Assembly: GCA_002989075.1 (NCBI GenBank)
Contig: PSQN01000015.1
Location: 2,046,001-2,110,000, forward strand
DNA from: Arthonia radiata
Lineage: Eukaryota; Ascomycota; Arthoniomycetes; Arthoniales; Arthoniaceae
Reading direction: 5' to 3'
DNA: 64,000 nucleotides
Position numbers and translations under genes: made by a program. Below, piece after piece: positions 1-10,900 of this stretch. Numbering within the stretch: position 1 is the first letter of the stretch; each line of letters opens with the position of its first letter. A model generated the notes under the pieces. That model had not been told where the DNA came from and made no database searches. It was given only the letters and a program-made list of their open reading frames with translations.

Positions 1-8
1 GCGACCCA

Positions 9-992
9 TCACGGCCACGTCTCCACCGGCTCCCTCCAGCCCCCCTTCTCCTCGTCAAACACCCATTGCAACCTTCTCGACTTCTCCGGATCCGTCAACT
101 GGGTTCTCTCCATCTCGTCCGGTACAATCACCACAACCCTGAAGTTCCTTCTGCTCACCTCCTCATCCAAATCCGTAACTTTGTCTCCCATCTTCTCCTC
201 CGGCTTATGCTTCTCACTGGTCGGCTGGCCGGGCGGCGGCTGCTTAAAGCTGCCCCGCATCCCCGGCGAGCAGTTCCCAAAATGGCCTCTCAACTCCCGC
301 TTCCATAACCACTCATTCTCGCGCCCCTTCCCATCTTGATCCGGCGCCAACCGCATCCTCTTCCCGACCTCGCTCTTAACGGACCGCACGCCGCTGGTGC
401 CGCCTTCGTCGATGTCTGGTCCCACTACCCAAGCGGACCCCTTCATCCGCCACTGCACGCTCGTCTCCTTGACCCACCACACCGCCTCGCAGGGCCCACC
501 GCCACCTGACCCCACGGTCTGACTCGGATCATCGGCTTTGCCAGCCGACGACCCGAACAATTCTGGTACCTTCTGCATACGCACGTCCGTCGTGAAGGTG
601 GGGCAGTCGCTCTCGAACATGCGGGGATTGCGCTCCGCGTCGTTGTGTTTGTTCTCGGGGAGCGTGGCCCACATACCGCGGTAGATGCAGAAGCGGGCGC
701 GAGGGAGGTATGGAGTTGGGGAGGTGGTGGAAGTGGAGGACGCGGGGTTGGGCGCGTGGTTCGAGACGGGGTGCAGGGTTGAGAGGACGAACTCTGGGGA
801 GGCCATGTGCTCGTGCATGTGAGTTGTGAATTCTTGGCGCCATGGGGCTGTGGAGGGCCCGGAATGCGCTGCTGTGGTCGACATGGTTGCAGTTGGTGGG
901 AGGAGGTGATGGGTGGCTTGGGTGAGGCGGCGGAGGGTGGTGGGAAGGGTGCGGGTGGGGAGTTGGTGTGCTATTTTGAAGACCTGGCTCAA
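9..992 (-). CDS. FMN-binding pyridoxamine 5'-phosphate oxidase-like protein (Alr4036 type)
   Basis: Uninterrupted 327-residue frame with its stop at the window edge. Residues about 50-220 resemble the Alr4036-type FMN-binding split-barrel domain (Pfam Pyridox_oxase_2): an early APWRQEF segment, an RGMW segment after a basic FCIYRG strand, an ESDCPTFTTD strand, and an EAVWWVKET...QWRMKG core. These are the parts of the fold that bind FMN phosphate in the family. The substrate is unknown; fungal members are usually annotated only as putative flavin-binding oxidases. A charged, Pro/Lys-rich tail follows, ending in a conserved-looking WVFDE...GGWREP block. The first 36 residues are Arg/Thr/Pro rich and could be a mitochondrial leader, but Met37 (start near 884) is an equally good initiation site. 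No introns are needed. Confidence 0.75.
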   Translation of the reverse strand: MSQVFKIAHQLPTRTLPTTLRRLTQATHHLLPPTATMSTTAAHSGPSTAPWRQEFTTHMHEHMASPEFVLSTLHPVSNHAPNPASSTSTTSPTPYLPRARFCIYRGMWATLPENKHNDAERNPRMFESDCPTFTTDVRMQKVPELFGSSAGKADDPSQTVGSGGGGPCEAVWWVKETSVQWRMKGSAWVVGPDIDEGGTSGVRSVKSEVGKRMRLAPDQDGKGRENEWLWKRELRGHFGNCSPGMRGSFKQPPPGQPTSEKHKPEEKMGDKVTDLDEEVSRRNFRVVVIVPDEMERTQLTDPEKSRRLQWVFDEEKGGWREPVETWP

Positions 993-1327
993 ATGTTCAG
1001 ATAGTCGGATTGCGCGGTATTACAAGAGGTATTGTATCGAATAAGCGTAGAGTTCGAGATTTGTGAGAACAAATGCAAAGGAACTTCGAACGAATGAGGG
1101 CCATTGGAGGAGTGGTGACATCATCAAAGGCAGGAAACATCGCTTGAAGCTTTCTGATTTCTATTGCACTAATCTGATAGCTCGATGAATTGCAATTCAA
1201 TGTGCATGGATGATGCTCAATCGAACATTGCTGTTGACTTTGGTGCTGTCGCTCAGCACAAATTCCGAGTCCAAACCGTTTAATCTCTATCATGTCCAAT
1301 GCCAGCACGGTGGTGAGGTGAACTTAT
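993..1327. other. Intergenic gap, no gene seen
   Basis: About 335 bases between two minus-strand genes. It should hold the promoter of the oxidase-like gene and the 3' end of the 2EXR gene upstream. An open frame here (997-1308, minus) has no recognisable domain or composition typical of the neighbours and is treated as chance. Confidence 0.5.
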
Positions 1328-2548
1328 CTAAGCGTCCTGGCTGTTGATTCGAGCGCGAGTCTGCTGGTACCAACCTCTGTCCACTGGGTCGAGGCTTGAG
1401 GTTGGATCAGCAATAAGTGGACTCTGTTTACATCTCGCGAGTTGGAGGTCGTACGGTCCAGTCTGTCCGCCACGCCAGCCGATATCTCCTTTCTTCTCCA
1501 CGATACGCCAATCCTCTGCTACAAGATGTTTCGCGGGATGTGCATGAACATAATGGCCATGGACCTTTTCAACCTTTTCCAAGCATTCTGATACACTCGC
1601 CCATTTCCAGACAAATTGCAGGGCCTGCAGCGTGGGTCGTTTTTGTAAGAGCTTGACCTGCTGATCAAGCTGCGCGATACCGTGGTGGCAATTGTGTTCG
1701 GAGAAATCATAGATTTGAACGCGTATTTCTCTAATCCGCAGTGTACGAATGCAGGGCATAACATCTACGAGCTCCAGGACGTCGAGCATTGGCGCGCATT
1801 TGGGGTCGACGATGATTTCGCCAACGCTGACGCAGTCGAGTTTGAGGTGAGTAATATGTTTCAGTGTTTCCGAGGCCCCAACCCTTTTGGAGCCCGCCAA
1901 TGCAATGTTGTGTTGCTCACCAAATCTGAGATGCTCCACAACAGCCGAGGAGGCAAGGCATCGCCTCTCTGCGCCGAGATCGAAGATGGAGCGGATTGTC
2001 GGCATCGCCTCTGTGTATGCTCGCCGGCATGTGGCGAGTATTGCTGATCCACTGGAGGAGCTAACGGCCAACCCTGCGTTGCCAAAAGCTGGATCGGAGG
2101 AAGTTTGCTCCCCGTAGTCAATCTGCAGTGTTTCACGATCGAGTCGCAGTCCAAGGTACGAGTAGACCATATTTCGGACTTCTGGCGGTAAGTCGAAGAA
2201 TCGAAAAGCAGCGCCTGACAAAGCAGCTCCAGCTTCATTGGGTGCGTGATTGTTGTCAAGGTGGCTCTCTGTCTCACTTGCGTTGCCAGCAGAATGAGAA
2301 TGGCAGGCGAGGGCGCGTTCGTGAACTGTCCGGGTCTTTTGTACTATGTCTACGTGAGGTGGTTCTCTAGGGACCCTCCACATGTTGTGGTTCCATCCTT
2401 TTGCGAGCTTCCTTTCCCACTTATAGTCTGGAATGGACGCGAAGAACATTTTCCGCTCCTCAGGCGTCGAGAGGTAGATCGTATTGCTTTCGCTAGACAT
2501 CCCTAATACTTCGGTTGAGCGTTGCACGTTGTATACACAAGCAAACAC
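1328..2548 (-). CDS. 2EXR/F-box-like protein, paralogue 1
   Basis: Single open frame of 406 residues. The diagnostic part is a short amphipathic motif FFDLPPEVRNMVYSYL around residues 117-132, matching the LPxEIRxxIYxxL pattern of 2EXR/F-box-like proteins that are greatly expanded in Dothideomycetes. A block with a TCRRAYTEA helix follows (family pattern TCRQIYxEA), and later a KRPTLQALQFVWKW strand shared with the two paralogues downstream. Function is unknown; F-box-like proteins may act as ubiquitin-ligase adaptors, but no Skp1-binding function can be shown here. Met17 (start near 2500) begins a more protein-like N-terminus and may be the true start. The poly-charged linker at residues 75-110 is probably disordered. 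Confidence 0.7.
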   Translation of the reverse strand: MFACVYNVQRSTEVLGMSSESNTIYLSTPEERKMFFASIPDYKWERKLAKGWNHNMWRVPREPPHVDIVQKTRTVHERALACHSHSAGNASETESHLDNNHAPNEAGAALSGAAFRFFDLPPEVRNMVYSYLGLRLDRETLQIDYGEQTSSDPAFGNAGLAVSSSSGSAILATCRRAYTEAMPTIRSIFDLGAERRCLASSAVVEHLRFGEQHNIALAGSKRVGASETLKHITHLKLDCVSVGEIIVDPKCAPMLDVLELVDVMPCIRTLRIREIRVQIYDFSEHNCHHGIAQLDQQVKLLQKRPTLQALQFVWKWASVSECLEKVEKVHGHYVHAHPAKHLVAEDWRIVEKKGDIGWRGGQTGPYDLQLARCKQSPLIADPTSSLDPVDRGWYQQTRARINSQDA

Positions 2549-3383
2549 AATACAATGTCAGTAGTTGAGAAGCAGATCGATGAGGTCAAGAAGACGGCAG
2601 GAGTTTTATGTTCACTCGCGCTTTGACGTGGTGCTCTGGGACGTTGCTCTGACGCCGACCCACGATGACAATCATATCGTACAGATGACCTGTCATCACG
2701 ATTACTTCGCAGCCATTTGAGCATACCTACATTACACAAGATAATGTTTAGGTTGAGCAGAAGGTTTTCCACGTTATCGCGCACATCTCAGGCTTGAGTA
2801 TGCGCGCACTTGCTCAGAACACATGGTTCACTGGGACGCTCGAAGTGAGTGACCGACTCGATTGAATCAGCGATACGGCTAGAATCACGAGAATCGATGG
2901 GCGTAGAGCTACTGGACTCAGATCAGACGTGGCAGCACATGATTTCTATGATGAAGTTGGAATGGATGACTTGGGTAGTCGGCCACAAGCCATGTGTATA
3001 TCAACGCAGCACCGCGGGTAGTTAAAGGCCATTCAAAATATCTTCGAGCTAGTCTCAAGCCTGCCACAGTCTCATGTCCATATTTTCGGCGGCTCACATA
3101 GCCATGCCAGACAGAAGCGTACGCTGCGAGGTAGTCCGGTATCTGTGTAAATAGGGGCTACATTTGGACACATCGGGAAAGATAGGACACCTCGCAGAAT
3201 AGAACCTGTGCTACAAGGACACTCGCTCATACACGTATCCAAGAACTCCAAGGTACATTCATATTTTACAACGTCTTTCAATCAGTCGCGACTAGACCGT
3301 ATGCTACTAGCAGCAATCGAAAAATCAGTCTACCTTTATACACACTAGGTCAGGTTCCGCACTACGTTTCGCCTATACTCAAC
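2549..3383. other. Intergenic region between divergent genes
   Basis: About 835 bases separating a minus-strand gene from the plus-strand EF-hand gene. It presumably carries both promoters. No coding potential with family resemblance, no RNA gene and no repeat was recognised. The open frame at 2503-2784 (minus) overlaps the 2EXR gene start and lacks recognisable features. Confidence 0.5.
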
Positions 3384-4074
3384 ATGACCCTCCGCAACAT
3401 GCTTCTCCCCTTCCTTCTGCTTACCGGTACCACCTTTGCCCACGGCAACCACGACCAACAGCCTATTGCTGCCGAGGATTGGGCAACCCTACACATGATC
3501 AGTGAACACCACATCGACAACTTCGACCCGCTCTCTTTCTTCAACCTGCATGACTATGACACGGACGGCATCTGGGAGCCACAAGAGATCCTGCGGACAT
3601 ATGGCATGGCGCCCGATAGCACAGATGGTATGGGCGGCCCGGGTGCAACGGGTCACGTCGACGACAAGAGAAAGGAGGAGGTCGTGCGAGTCACCCTGGC
3701 GGACTTTGACAGTAACAAGAATGGTGTGATCGAGAAGGATGAGTGGGTAGAGGGGAGCAAGAGGGGAAAGAGGCTGCAAGATTGGGGACATGGGCCGGGG
3801 CATCATGGAGATGATGAGTACGAATACGAGCTGCATCATTACGAAAAGTGAGTGGTCACAACGCGGCCGGAATGGCTATCATTTATGAAGAGAGCGCTGA
3901 CAGCAGTACAGGTTCCACGATGAGAACACAAGAGAAGAAGACTTGACACATCCAGAGGACATCGCGCACTTCAAGAAGCACGAGCAGATGGATGAGCAGC
4001 AATACTGGCAATCGAGGCAAGACCAGATGAGTATCGTAGAGCGAAACATACCAGCCATGTTCAGAAGATCATAG
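3384..4074 (+). CDS. Secreted/ER-Golgi EF-hand protein, Ssp120/nucleobindin-like
   Basis: Two exons, 3384..3847 and 3912..4074, joined over a GTGAGT...ACAG intron of 64 nt, giving 208 residues. A clear signal peptide covers residues 1-19, cleaved near AFAH-like FAH. Two EF-hand loops are visible: residues 57-68 (DYDTDGIWEPQE) and 109-120 (DSNKNGVIEKDE), each with Asp/Asn/Gly at the calcium-ligand positions. His-rich and acidic stretches and a helical, charged C-terminus (exon 2) resemble yeast Ssp120, which travels in the early secretory pathway with the Emp46/47 lectin receptors, and animal nucleobindins. Without the splice the frame stops right after exon 1, and exon 2 continues the same type of charged helix, so the join is well supported. 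Calcium binding is inferred from the loops. Confidence 0.85.
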
Positions 4075-4498
4075 ACGAAGCTGTAAACACTTCACTGCTA
4101 TATGTCCCTACAATGATTTCGAGTCATCAATTCCGACGGTTGAGAAAGGTGATGGCGCTTCACCCTCCGCTACGCGCCTCGAAGAGCTGCGGTGCTTATT
4201 ACCTGTCCCACAACGGGAATATTCATAACGTTGATGCACCTGGCTGACTGCACGTCTTGCAGTATTCATTTCTAGCACGCTCTTCCCACCATTCTGACCC
4301 ATGGGATTTGACGAGGTTCTATGAGCCCCGGAACCACCGTGCTGTCAGAGCACCTAGGAGGTGCACTGAACTCACTTTGCACTGCTCGTCAGAGCATGGT
4401 GCATATAATGCATCAAGCCAACTTCGCGGACCTATCGCCTATCTGTTGCACAGCAGGTTTAACCTTCATCCACTAAAGTCATCTTCCAATCAAGAAAG
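4075..4498. other. Intergenic gap, no gene seen
   Basis: About 420 bases between the EF-hand gene and a 2EXR paralogue. It probably contains the terminator of the first and the promoter of the second. No domain-bearing frame, RNA gene or repeat was seen. Confidence 0.5.
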
Positions 4499-5305
4499 AT
4501 GGTAACCCAGAGCGCATGCAGCGGCACATTCCCATTTCTCAAGCTACCGCTGGAGTTGCGCCAGCTCATCTATGGCTTGCTCTGTCCTAGCTTCTACAAG
4601 TCAGATCTGACTATGGGCTTGCATCCCTTGATCGGTCATCCATACCAGCCAGCAATTCTTCAATCATGCAAGAAGATCTATGGAGAAGCCAGCAAAGTCT
4701 TATACCATGCTATAACGTTCTCGAGGTTCGAATCAGACTCTATACTTCATGAAAGGGCGTGGACACGACTTACGATCCAAATTCAGGCCTACCGTTTCTG
4801 CTTCGACGACATGGCCGCGAGCGTGCGCCATCTCAATCTAAGAAAGACACACGTCCTTGGTAACACCGACGCCCTCGCGGAGATGCTCGAGCGATATTAC
4901 ATGAAGAGCGTTGACGCCGCTGAGTTGTCAAGGACGCTAGGGCGGCGCTTTCCCCTTATCAAGACTATCAATCTCGGTGATCTCCACCTGACTGCGGGAA
5001 GAACCAGGGGCACGCCAAAACTTGCCGTAGAAGAATTCACGAAGACAATACGGCGCATGCAGAGCAACGCTTCGCTTGAAGCTATCAAGTTCAAATGGGT
5101 ATGGACAGGGAATCCGGGGACCGTGCAAGTCTTCCATGACTGGCAATGCGATTTTGTGTGCAAAGGCTGGGGGAAGAGGATAGATGATCAGAAGCGCCCA
5201 AAGTCAAGGGAAATTGTTAGTTTCTTTTTGTGGACCACTACAGTCATGTTTGACTATGAGTGGACTGTCGGTCTAGCGAAGCAAGGTACAGCGTGGCTCG
5301 CGTAG
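4499..5305 (+). CDS. 2EXR/F-box-like protein, paralogue 2
   Basis: Intron-free frame of 268 residues. It opens with FLKLPLELRQLIYGLL (residues about 13-28), the 2EXR/F-box-like signature, followed by an ILQSCKKIYGEASKVLY helix that matches the family's QTCRQIYxEAxxILY block. The second half shares with paralogue 3 an ordered set of segments: an IKTINLGDLHL strand, an acidic/basic helix and an ASLEAIKFKWVWTGNPGTV strand. Together with the third gene downstream this indicates local duplication. The protein is short for an F-box-like protein and shows no leucine-rich repeats, signal peptide or membrane segment. Molecular role unknown. Confidence 0.65.
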   Translation: MVTQSACSGTFPFLKLPLELRQLIYGLLCPSFYKSDLTMGLHPLIGHPYQPAILQSCKKIYGEASKVLYHAITFSRFESDSILHERAWTRLTIQIQAYRFCFDDMAASVRHLNLRKTHVLGNTDALAEMLERYYMKSVDAAELSRTLGRRFPLIKTINLGDLHLTAGRTRGTPKLAVEEFTKTIRRMQSNASLEAIKFKWVWTGNPGTVQVFHDWQCDFVCKGWGKRIDDQKRPKSREIVSFFLWTTTVMFDYEWTVGLAKQGTAWLA

Positions 5306-5855
5306 TTGATGAGTCTATTCACAGTGCGTTTCTCGCCACATCAGGCAAGTAGTACGTTGGCAAGCTGGTTCGATCAGGCTGCTCCTGTCGAATATACTGA
5401 AATGGAAATATAGCTTGGCTTGATCAAAATTGATTGATCCAACACGTCAAATCATCAACGTCACAAGCCTATTCGAAATCCCAGTTCACTCTATTGACAT
5501 CTGATCATTATCCTAGACTGCAGCCCATCTGTTGTCTAGGCGTGATTTTGCTAGCGTTCACAGCGCACTTTAAAGAGTTTGCGCGATACTTCCGTACATG
5601 AAGGAAAGGGATCACCCACACAGGGTCAGCACCAGATCAATGATTAGCGCAGGTATCATTGCGATTGCAGCATTGGAGCCTATCACGGGAAGTATGCCTA
5701 CTACGTTTTCTGTCCATCTGCCAGAGCCTGCACGCAGCTCGCGTGACTTAGCTGGCCTGCCAAATTACCGCTACGCCAGGACGGCGTTGCTGCGAGATGT
5801 ACTACTTTCGTCATCAATCTACTCTAACGGCTCGTCGATTTGAGCGGCTAAGATC
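5306..5855. other. Intergenic gap between 2EXR paralogues
   Basis: About 550 bases. An 81-codon open frame at 5598-5843 has no recognisable motif. Nothing else is supported here. Confidence 0.45.
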
Positions 5856-6809
5856 TTGAGTGCCAGACTAACTCTTCGCTCTGACTGCGTAGCTGTCCTC
5901 TGTCTGACCTGTGTCCCTCGAGCTATCATAGGTGAAGGAGTCACTTGTTGTTCCATGAAGTTAGCCAGCGTCTGGGCATCCTCAATGACCATGATGATGG
6001 GTCACACGACGCTGCACCCCTGTACAACACTTCTGACACTCCCACGTGAAGTACGCATTATGATCTATTCGCTGCTCGTAGTCACCAGCTTCGACGAACA
6101 CAATCTAACCATCATAGATTCCGAAGCTACCAGCGAAGTTCATCTATCCGCGTTGCTCCAAACCTGCCGCCAGATCTACCAAGAATGTCGCCCAATCTTC
6201 TTTAAAGCACTTGCAATACCATTACGCCATCAGGTTGCTCAACATCTATGCTGGTGCGGGCAGCATCCACGTCGTGTAGAGATACCTACATCGTCATCTA
6301 TGCGCTGGAGCTTTAACGCCTATTTCACAAGAGACCCACAGCATTTGGTGCTACCAGCAACATACATTCACGGCAGCAAACCCATCATGCCGCCATATTC
6401 TACAGAAACAATAAGTCTCTCAGGTTTGCCGAACCTACTTCACCGCTTACCAGCTTTACGCACGATCAACCTCGGGAGAGTGCAGGTTCTCGCGCCGCAG
6501 TGGACGACCTCGGATGAGGAGAAGGCAGTGCGCAAGTTCGCGGCTGTGGTAAGAGGTATACAAAGAAAGCCGACGATGGAAGCGATCAAGTTGGGTTGGG
6601 TGTATGAAGGCTTACCTGGGAGTGTGGGACCTCACGAGCCCTTTTATCTTGATTTGATTGGGGCGAATGAATGGCAGACTAGGTATGATCAGAGTGCAAA
6701 GGGAGACATGACGCATGTTGAGTGTAAGCAGTTTAAGGTGGACGGTCTGGAGGAATGTCTTGAGCGAGTTATTGGATTGGCAAGGGCGGAAACTTCGTGG
6801 TTTCTCTGA
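5856..6809 (+). CDS. 2EXR/F-box-like protein, paralogue 3
   Basis: Open frame of 317 residues in the same orientation as paralogue 2. The signature LLTLPREVRIMIYSLL lies at residues about 58-73, followed by LLQTCRQIYQECRPIFF, the family's second helix. The segment with LRTINLGRVQVL, then a helix, then MEAIKLGWVYEGLPGSVG aligns in order with paralogue 2. The first 43 residues are Cys/Thr-rich and unlike the rest, so the real start is probably Met34 (5955) or Met44 (5985). No function can be assigned beyond membership of this family. Confidence 0.65.
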   Translation: MSARLTLRSDCVAVLCLTCVPRAIIGEGVTCCSMKLASVWASSMTMMMGHTTLHPCTTLLTLPREVRIMIYSLLVVTSFDEHNLTIIDSEATSEVHLSALLQTCRQIYQECRPIFFKALAIPLRHQVAQHLCWCGQHPRRVEIPTSSSMRWSFNAYFTRDPQHLVLPATYIHGSKPIMPPYSTETISLSGLPNLLHRLPALRTINLGRVQVLAPQWTTSDEEKAVRKFAAVVRGIQRKPTMEAIKLGWVYEGLPGSVGPHEPFYLDLIGANEWQTRYDQSAKGDMTHVECKQFKVDGLEECLERVIGLARAETSWFL

Positions 6810-7205
6810 GATTTGATGGAGTGGATCAGGTACGGCTGTAGCGCGATCACAAATCCAATGACCAGCTAATGCAGATTCTCTACATGTTTTATAGAGCGCA
6901 ATCTCACTGACACAATGTCATTCTCGAAGACCCTGGTAGAGCCTCCTCACGGCTGCTCACGGCTGTCTTCGTTCTGCTTCGGCTCTTGCTTGGGGCGGCG
7001 CTCGGCAATTTGAGGTTCGGAAGGCATTAAGAATTGAATCGTGAAGGGCATATGCATGTCTGTTATTCGAGTACTTGCGTTGTGAGAGAACACCCCAGAT
7101 GCTTGTAGGTCGAGAATTCTCGCGTAGATATTACCTATATAGGGGCTTCGTGATGGGTGCAAATGCCATCGTCATCTCATACCTCAGCTCCCGACGCTGC
7201 ACATC
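6810..7205. other. Intergenic gap, no gene seen
   Basis: About 395 bases upstream of the DUF427 gene. It includes a near-duplicate cggctgctcacggctgtc segment and a 71-codon minus frame with no recognisable features. It probably serves as a promoter. Confidence 0.4.
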
Positions 7206-7807
7206 ATGCTTCAGACCACATTAAGCATACTATTATTTTTCTCCTTTACACCAGTATTTCGAGACCGAACCACAGTAAAGCCGACAACAGACATGCTTGA
7301 CCCAAAAACCTTTCCACGCCCTCCGGCGCTCGAGAAGGTCGCATCCACCCTCCTCGTGAAATGGCCCGGCGGCAGCACCATCGCGGAGACGCGGAACGGC
7401 TTTCGCGTCCTCGAGACATATCATCCACCTACTTACTACATTCCGCGCTCGGACTGCAAGGTCGACCTTTTCCCCACTTCCCGCGCCAGTTTCTGTGAGT
7501 GGAAGGGCCGCGCTAAGTACTTCAGTATCAAAGCGCCTGATGGAGGTGAGGTGAGCGACAGGGTGTGGACGTATGAGGATCCGACGGGGCGGTTCGCGGA
7601 TATCAAGGGGATGTTAAGTTTCTATACCGGGCCGTGGGAGTGTTATGTTGATGAAGAGAAAGGTGCGTCTTCCCTGTCGTGGTCTGCTGAAGTATCGCTA
7701 ATGTCCTTGTAGTCGAGCCGCAGCCTGGTGACTTTTATGGAGGATGGTTGACCAGTGACATTATGAGGGATGGTGTCAAGGGTGGGCCGGGTACGCTGGG
7801 CTGGTAG
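7206..7807 (+). CDS. DUF427 domain protein
   Basis: Two exons, 7206..7662 and 7713..7807, with a 50-nt GTGCGT...TTGTAG intron, giving 183 residues. The DUF427 (PF04248) pattern is complete: a GGSTIAET strand, a RVLETYHPPTYYIP segment, SFCEWKGRAKYFSI, a WTYEDPTGRFADIKGMLSFY segment, and in exon 2 PGDFYGGWLTSDI ending KGGPGTLGW. The exon 2 residues are a hallmark of the family C-terminus, which confirms the splice. DUF427 proteins are small beta-rich proteins without a firmly established reaction. The first 29 residues form a hydrophobic, signal-like stretch not usual for the family; Met30 (start 7293) would give the standard family N-terminus, so the upstream ATG may not be used. The gene is convergent with the glycosyltransferase gene. 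Confidence 0.85.
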
Positions 7808-7985
7808 GATGGCACAGCCGAAGACGCTGTACCGGGGTAGCATGAGCGCAACGATGCCCATGCACCATAGCGCACGATCCACGTTACAAGGCCGTCCTCC
7901 ATTGTCATAGCGGCTATTCGCCGATGTGCATAATGCACCAGTCTCGGACGCTGTAAAATATGCTTGCTTTTCTTGCTGTATTTGG

Positions 7986-10900
7986 TCAACCACCGCCGCC
8001 GTCGTTCTTGACCTTGTCTTCGTTTTTACGGCCTTTGTTTCGAGCATAGTCGAGCTTGCCTGCTGCAGCTGCTTTCTCATCGATAATGGCTTCGTCGTAC
8101 CCTCCAATGTCCCAGCCGCCTATTCGCCCTTTCTTCGCCGTCTTGCCGCCTCGAGCGCCGATTGCAGCATCCTGAGCTTCTGCAGGCATGTTCGACTTTT
8201 CGCGTTGGCCCTTCGCATCTGCGGCGCCCTGGGGCCTTTGAGCAGGTTCTGGAGCGGACTCAGCGTTTCCCGGTACGTCAGTCGAGTCTGGCCTCGCGCC
8301 AACCGCCGTCGGTCGGTCAACGGTCGTCTCCTTCGGTTGAGGCTTTTCAGGAGCGTACTCGTCAGTGCGCTCGTATTCGCGCTCGTCAATGACAGGCTCC
8401 ATGTTGTGTGCCTGCTCAGCATCTTTCTCATCATCCGCACGTGATCGGCTAGGTTTCGTCCCCTCCGCATTCGACGCTCCTTTCGCGTCAGTCTCGGGGT
8501 CAGACTCTGCATCTGCTTTAGCATCCTGCTTCCCATTCTTGCCTGATCCTTTCACCCGTGCTTGAAGACTATTAAGCTCCCGACGCTCTTCATTCGTCAG
8601 CGCATGGTCCTCGATGTTGATCACAGGAATATCATCTTCGTAATGCTTGTTCTTGGACAGCTTGTCCTTGAATCCTGCGACAGCTGTGGCTGCGTATGCT
8701 TCGGGGTCAACAGCGGCGTTGACTGTGGTTGCTGCGCCAGTCGCGCGGAATTGTGGCTTGGTAGCAGTCTCAATTTCCTGCTCGACTTCCGCTGTGTGCT
8801 CCACAGATTTAGTTCTGGGGTATGAAGCACGTTCAACCCCTTCCTCGCCCTTGCCAACCGGTTTCGGAGCTGCCGCCTTTTCGGCTTTTGCCTCATCCTT
8901 TGCAGCTTGCTTACGGACTGGTACCTTATCGGCTTTTGCCTCATCTTCCGTGCCCAACTTCCTCGACGGAGCTCTGTCGGCTTTCGCCTCATCTTGGGAG
9001 ACTGGTTTCTTGGTTTTCGCGTCTGCAGTCGCTTCGTGCTCACCAATGCAGAAAAGATCCTCGGCATTGCCATGAACTACCTCAGCGTCCATACTCTCCG
9101 TCTCTGTGCAGCCGCCTGCTCTCTGGCGGTAGTTATTGGCGAAGTCGGCAGAGCGGTCCTCAAGATTATCCATAGATGTTTCTCTGCCCTGATGGTCAAG
9201 CATCGGTAGTGAGTCTAGCGGTGGCACAGGTTCGGGGAGTTCCTCGTCGTCTTGAGATGCCTTGCTGACCGATGTGGGCACGGCAGGCAGCACCGCAAGT
9301 AGGTTTCGCAGCAACGGACGCTCGACTTTAAGCGCATCTTTCTCGGCAGAGATATGATGGTTGCTGAGATACGCGTCATCTGAACCTTCGAGGACGTCAC
9401 CGGCCGGCAGGCTGTTAGGGTCCGAGTCCTCCTTCTCTCTGGACTTGAGATACTCTTCTGGAATCTGAAACATGTCGTTGTGCAGCACCGCAAGGGAAGT
9501 CCCACCCGAATTTTCTGAAACAGCTCCTGGGTAAAGAAAGTAGTAGCCGCGAGCTTTCATGAGATCAAGCAGGTACTCCGTCCATGAGGGAAGCTTCTCC
9601 GATACCTGCTTTTGGCGCTTTTCGAAGTACGTCTTCGTCTTCGGATGTTCACTTGCAATGAAAAACTGAGTCAGGAAAGAGTGAAGCTCGATCCACTTGT
9701 CAGCGAATATCAGAGCCGCGCCAGTGTTGGGTGCCTGCCAGATGAATGGAGAGGTTGCACTTGGTTCATCATCAGCAAATTTCTTCGTCTTCTGCTGAGG
9801 AGGCAAGAAACTCTCGGATCCATTGAGATGGGAGGATGGTGTCTCGAGACTGATGCCGAACAAATCGTCCGCGATCCCTGAGTAACGGTACTCCAGCATC
9901 TGGTATTTCAAGTAATGAAAGAACGTAGGTGAAAGCTCTGCTTGCGGTGACAGGACCAGTATGTGCGAATTCATGGTGTCGTACGGGTAGAACGATTCCA
10001 TAAACCGTGTTGAAGCTTCCCAGTCCGCCAGGCGTCGGTCTGGTATGCGTCGATGCAGAACAAGCTCATGATAGGGAATATGATTTTGATACCTGCTTGG
10101 AGGCCACTGGAACTCGTCCAGGAACAACATGATGTCGTTGTTCAGTTTGTGTGGAAGCTCGACAGTCAGCCTCGGTGGCAGGAAGCCGCCATAGTCCGCT
10201 CGTTCGAGCGACTTGAGTAAACGTACAACGTTGGATGAGCTGTCTTGAGGCGCTTGCACCACAATCTCAATTGTCGCTGTATGCCAGCTGTGCAAGGCCC
10301 GCGCGTCTAATCTTGACATCCAGCTCAGGTTCTCTGAAGCTCCTTTGGGAAGCTCAATGTGTGTTTGCGCAAGCTCTTTCGTTTTACGACTGACAGCATG
10401 AAGGAAGAAGTCCTCTTCTAGGTCTGGATAATTTGTGATGACTGCTTGCGGGTGCATGAAGTTTTCAATGTGTCCCAAAGCGCCTGCGACACTGACTTCC
10501 ATGCGGTGGGATGCGCTCTTCCTTGCAAAGTCCGGCCTCGCGTCATGCCAAAAGACTGGACAGGTCGACTCATTGTCTGCTGCATTGACCCGCTTTATTT
10601 CGTCCAGCGGCATAGCGTCTCTCCCCATGACTGCAACATGAACATTGTTCCTCCTCCATCTTGCCATCTCACACGCCATGGGGACGAGATCTGCTAGGCT
10701 CTTTAGATCCGCTGCAGCGAATAGAACGTTTTTGTTAGAAGCGCGCTGTCCGCTGACCTTCGCCGCTGCATGCAACGAGGAGGCGAGATAGTAGAATCGT
10801 ATCGGTCCATCATAATCTCGCGCGTTGTTGATGTCCTCTTCACGCTCCTTGCTGGACGTTGCCGATACTGGAACGTCATCGTCCTGCGCCTGCTGAGCCT

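Noticed and set aside
8621-9209. Several 90-150-codon open frames across the repetitive glycosyltransferase tail
   Set aside because: Shadows of the 48-nt repeats; composition follows the real frame.
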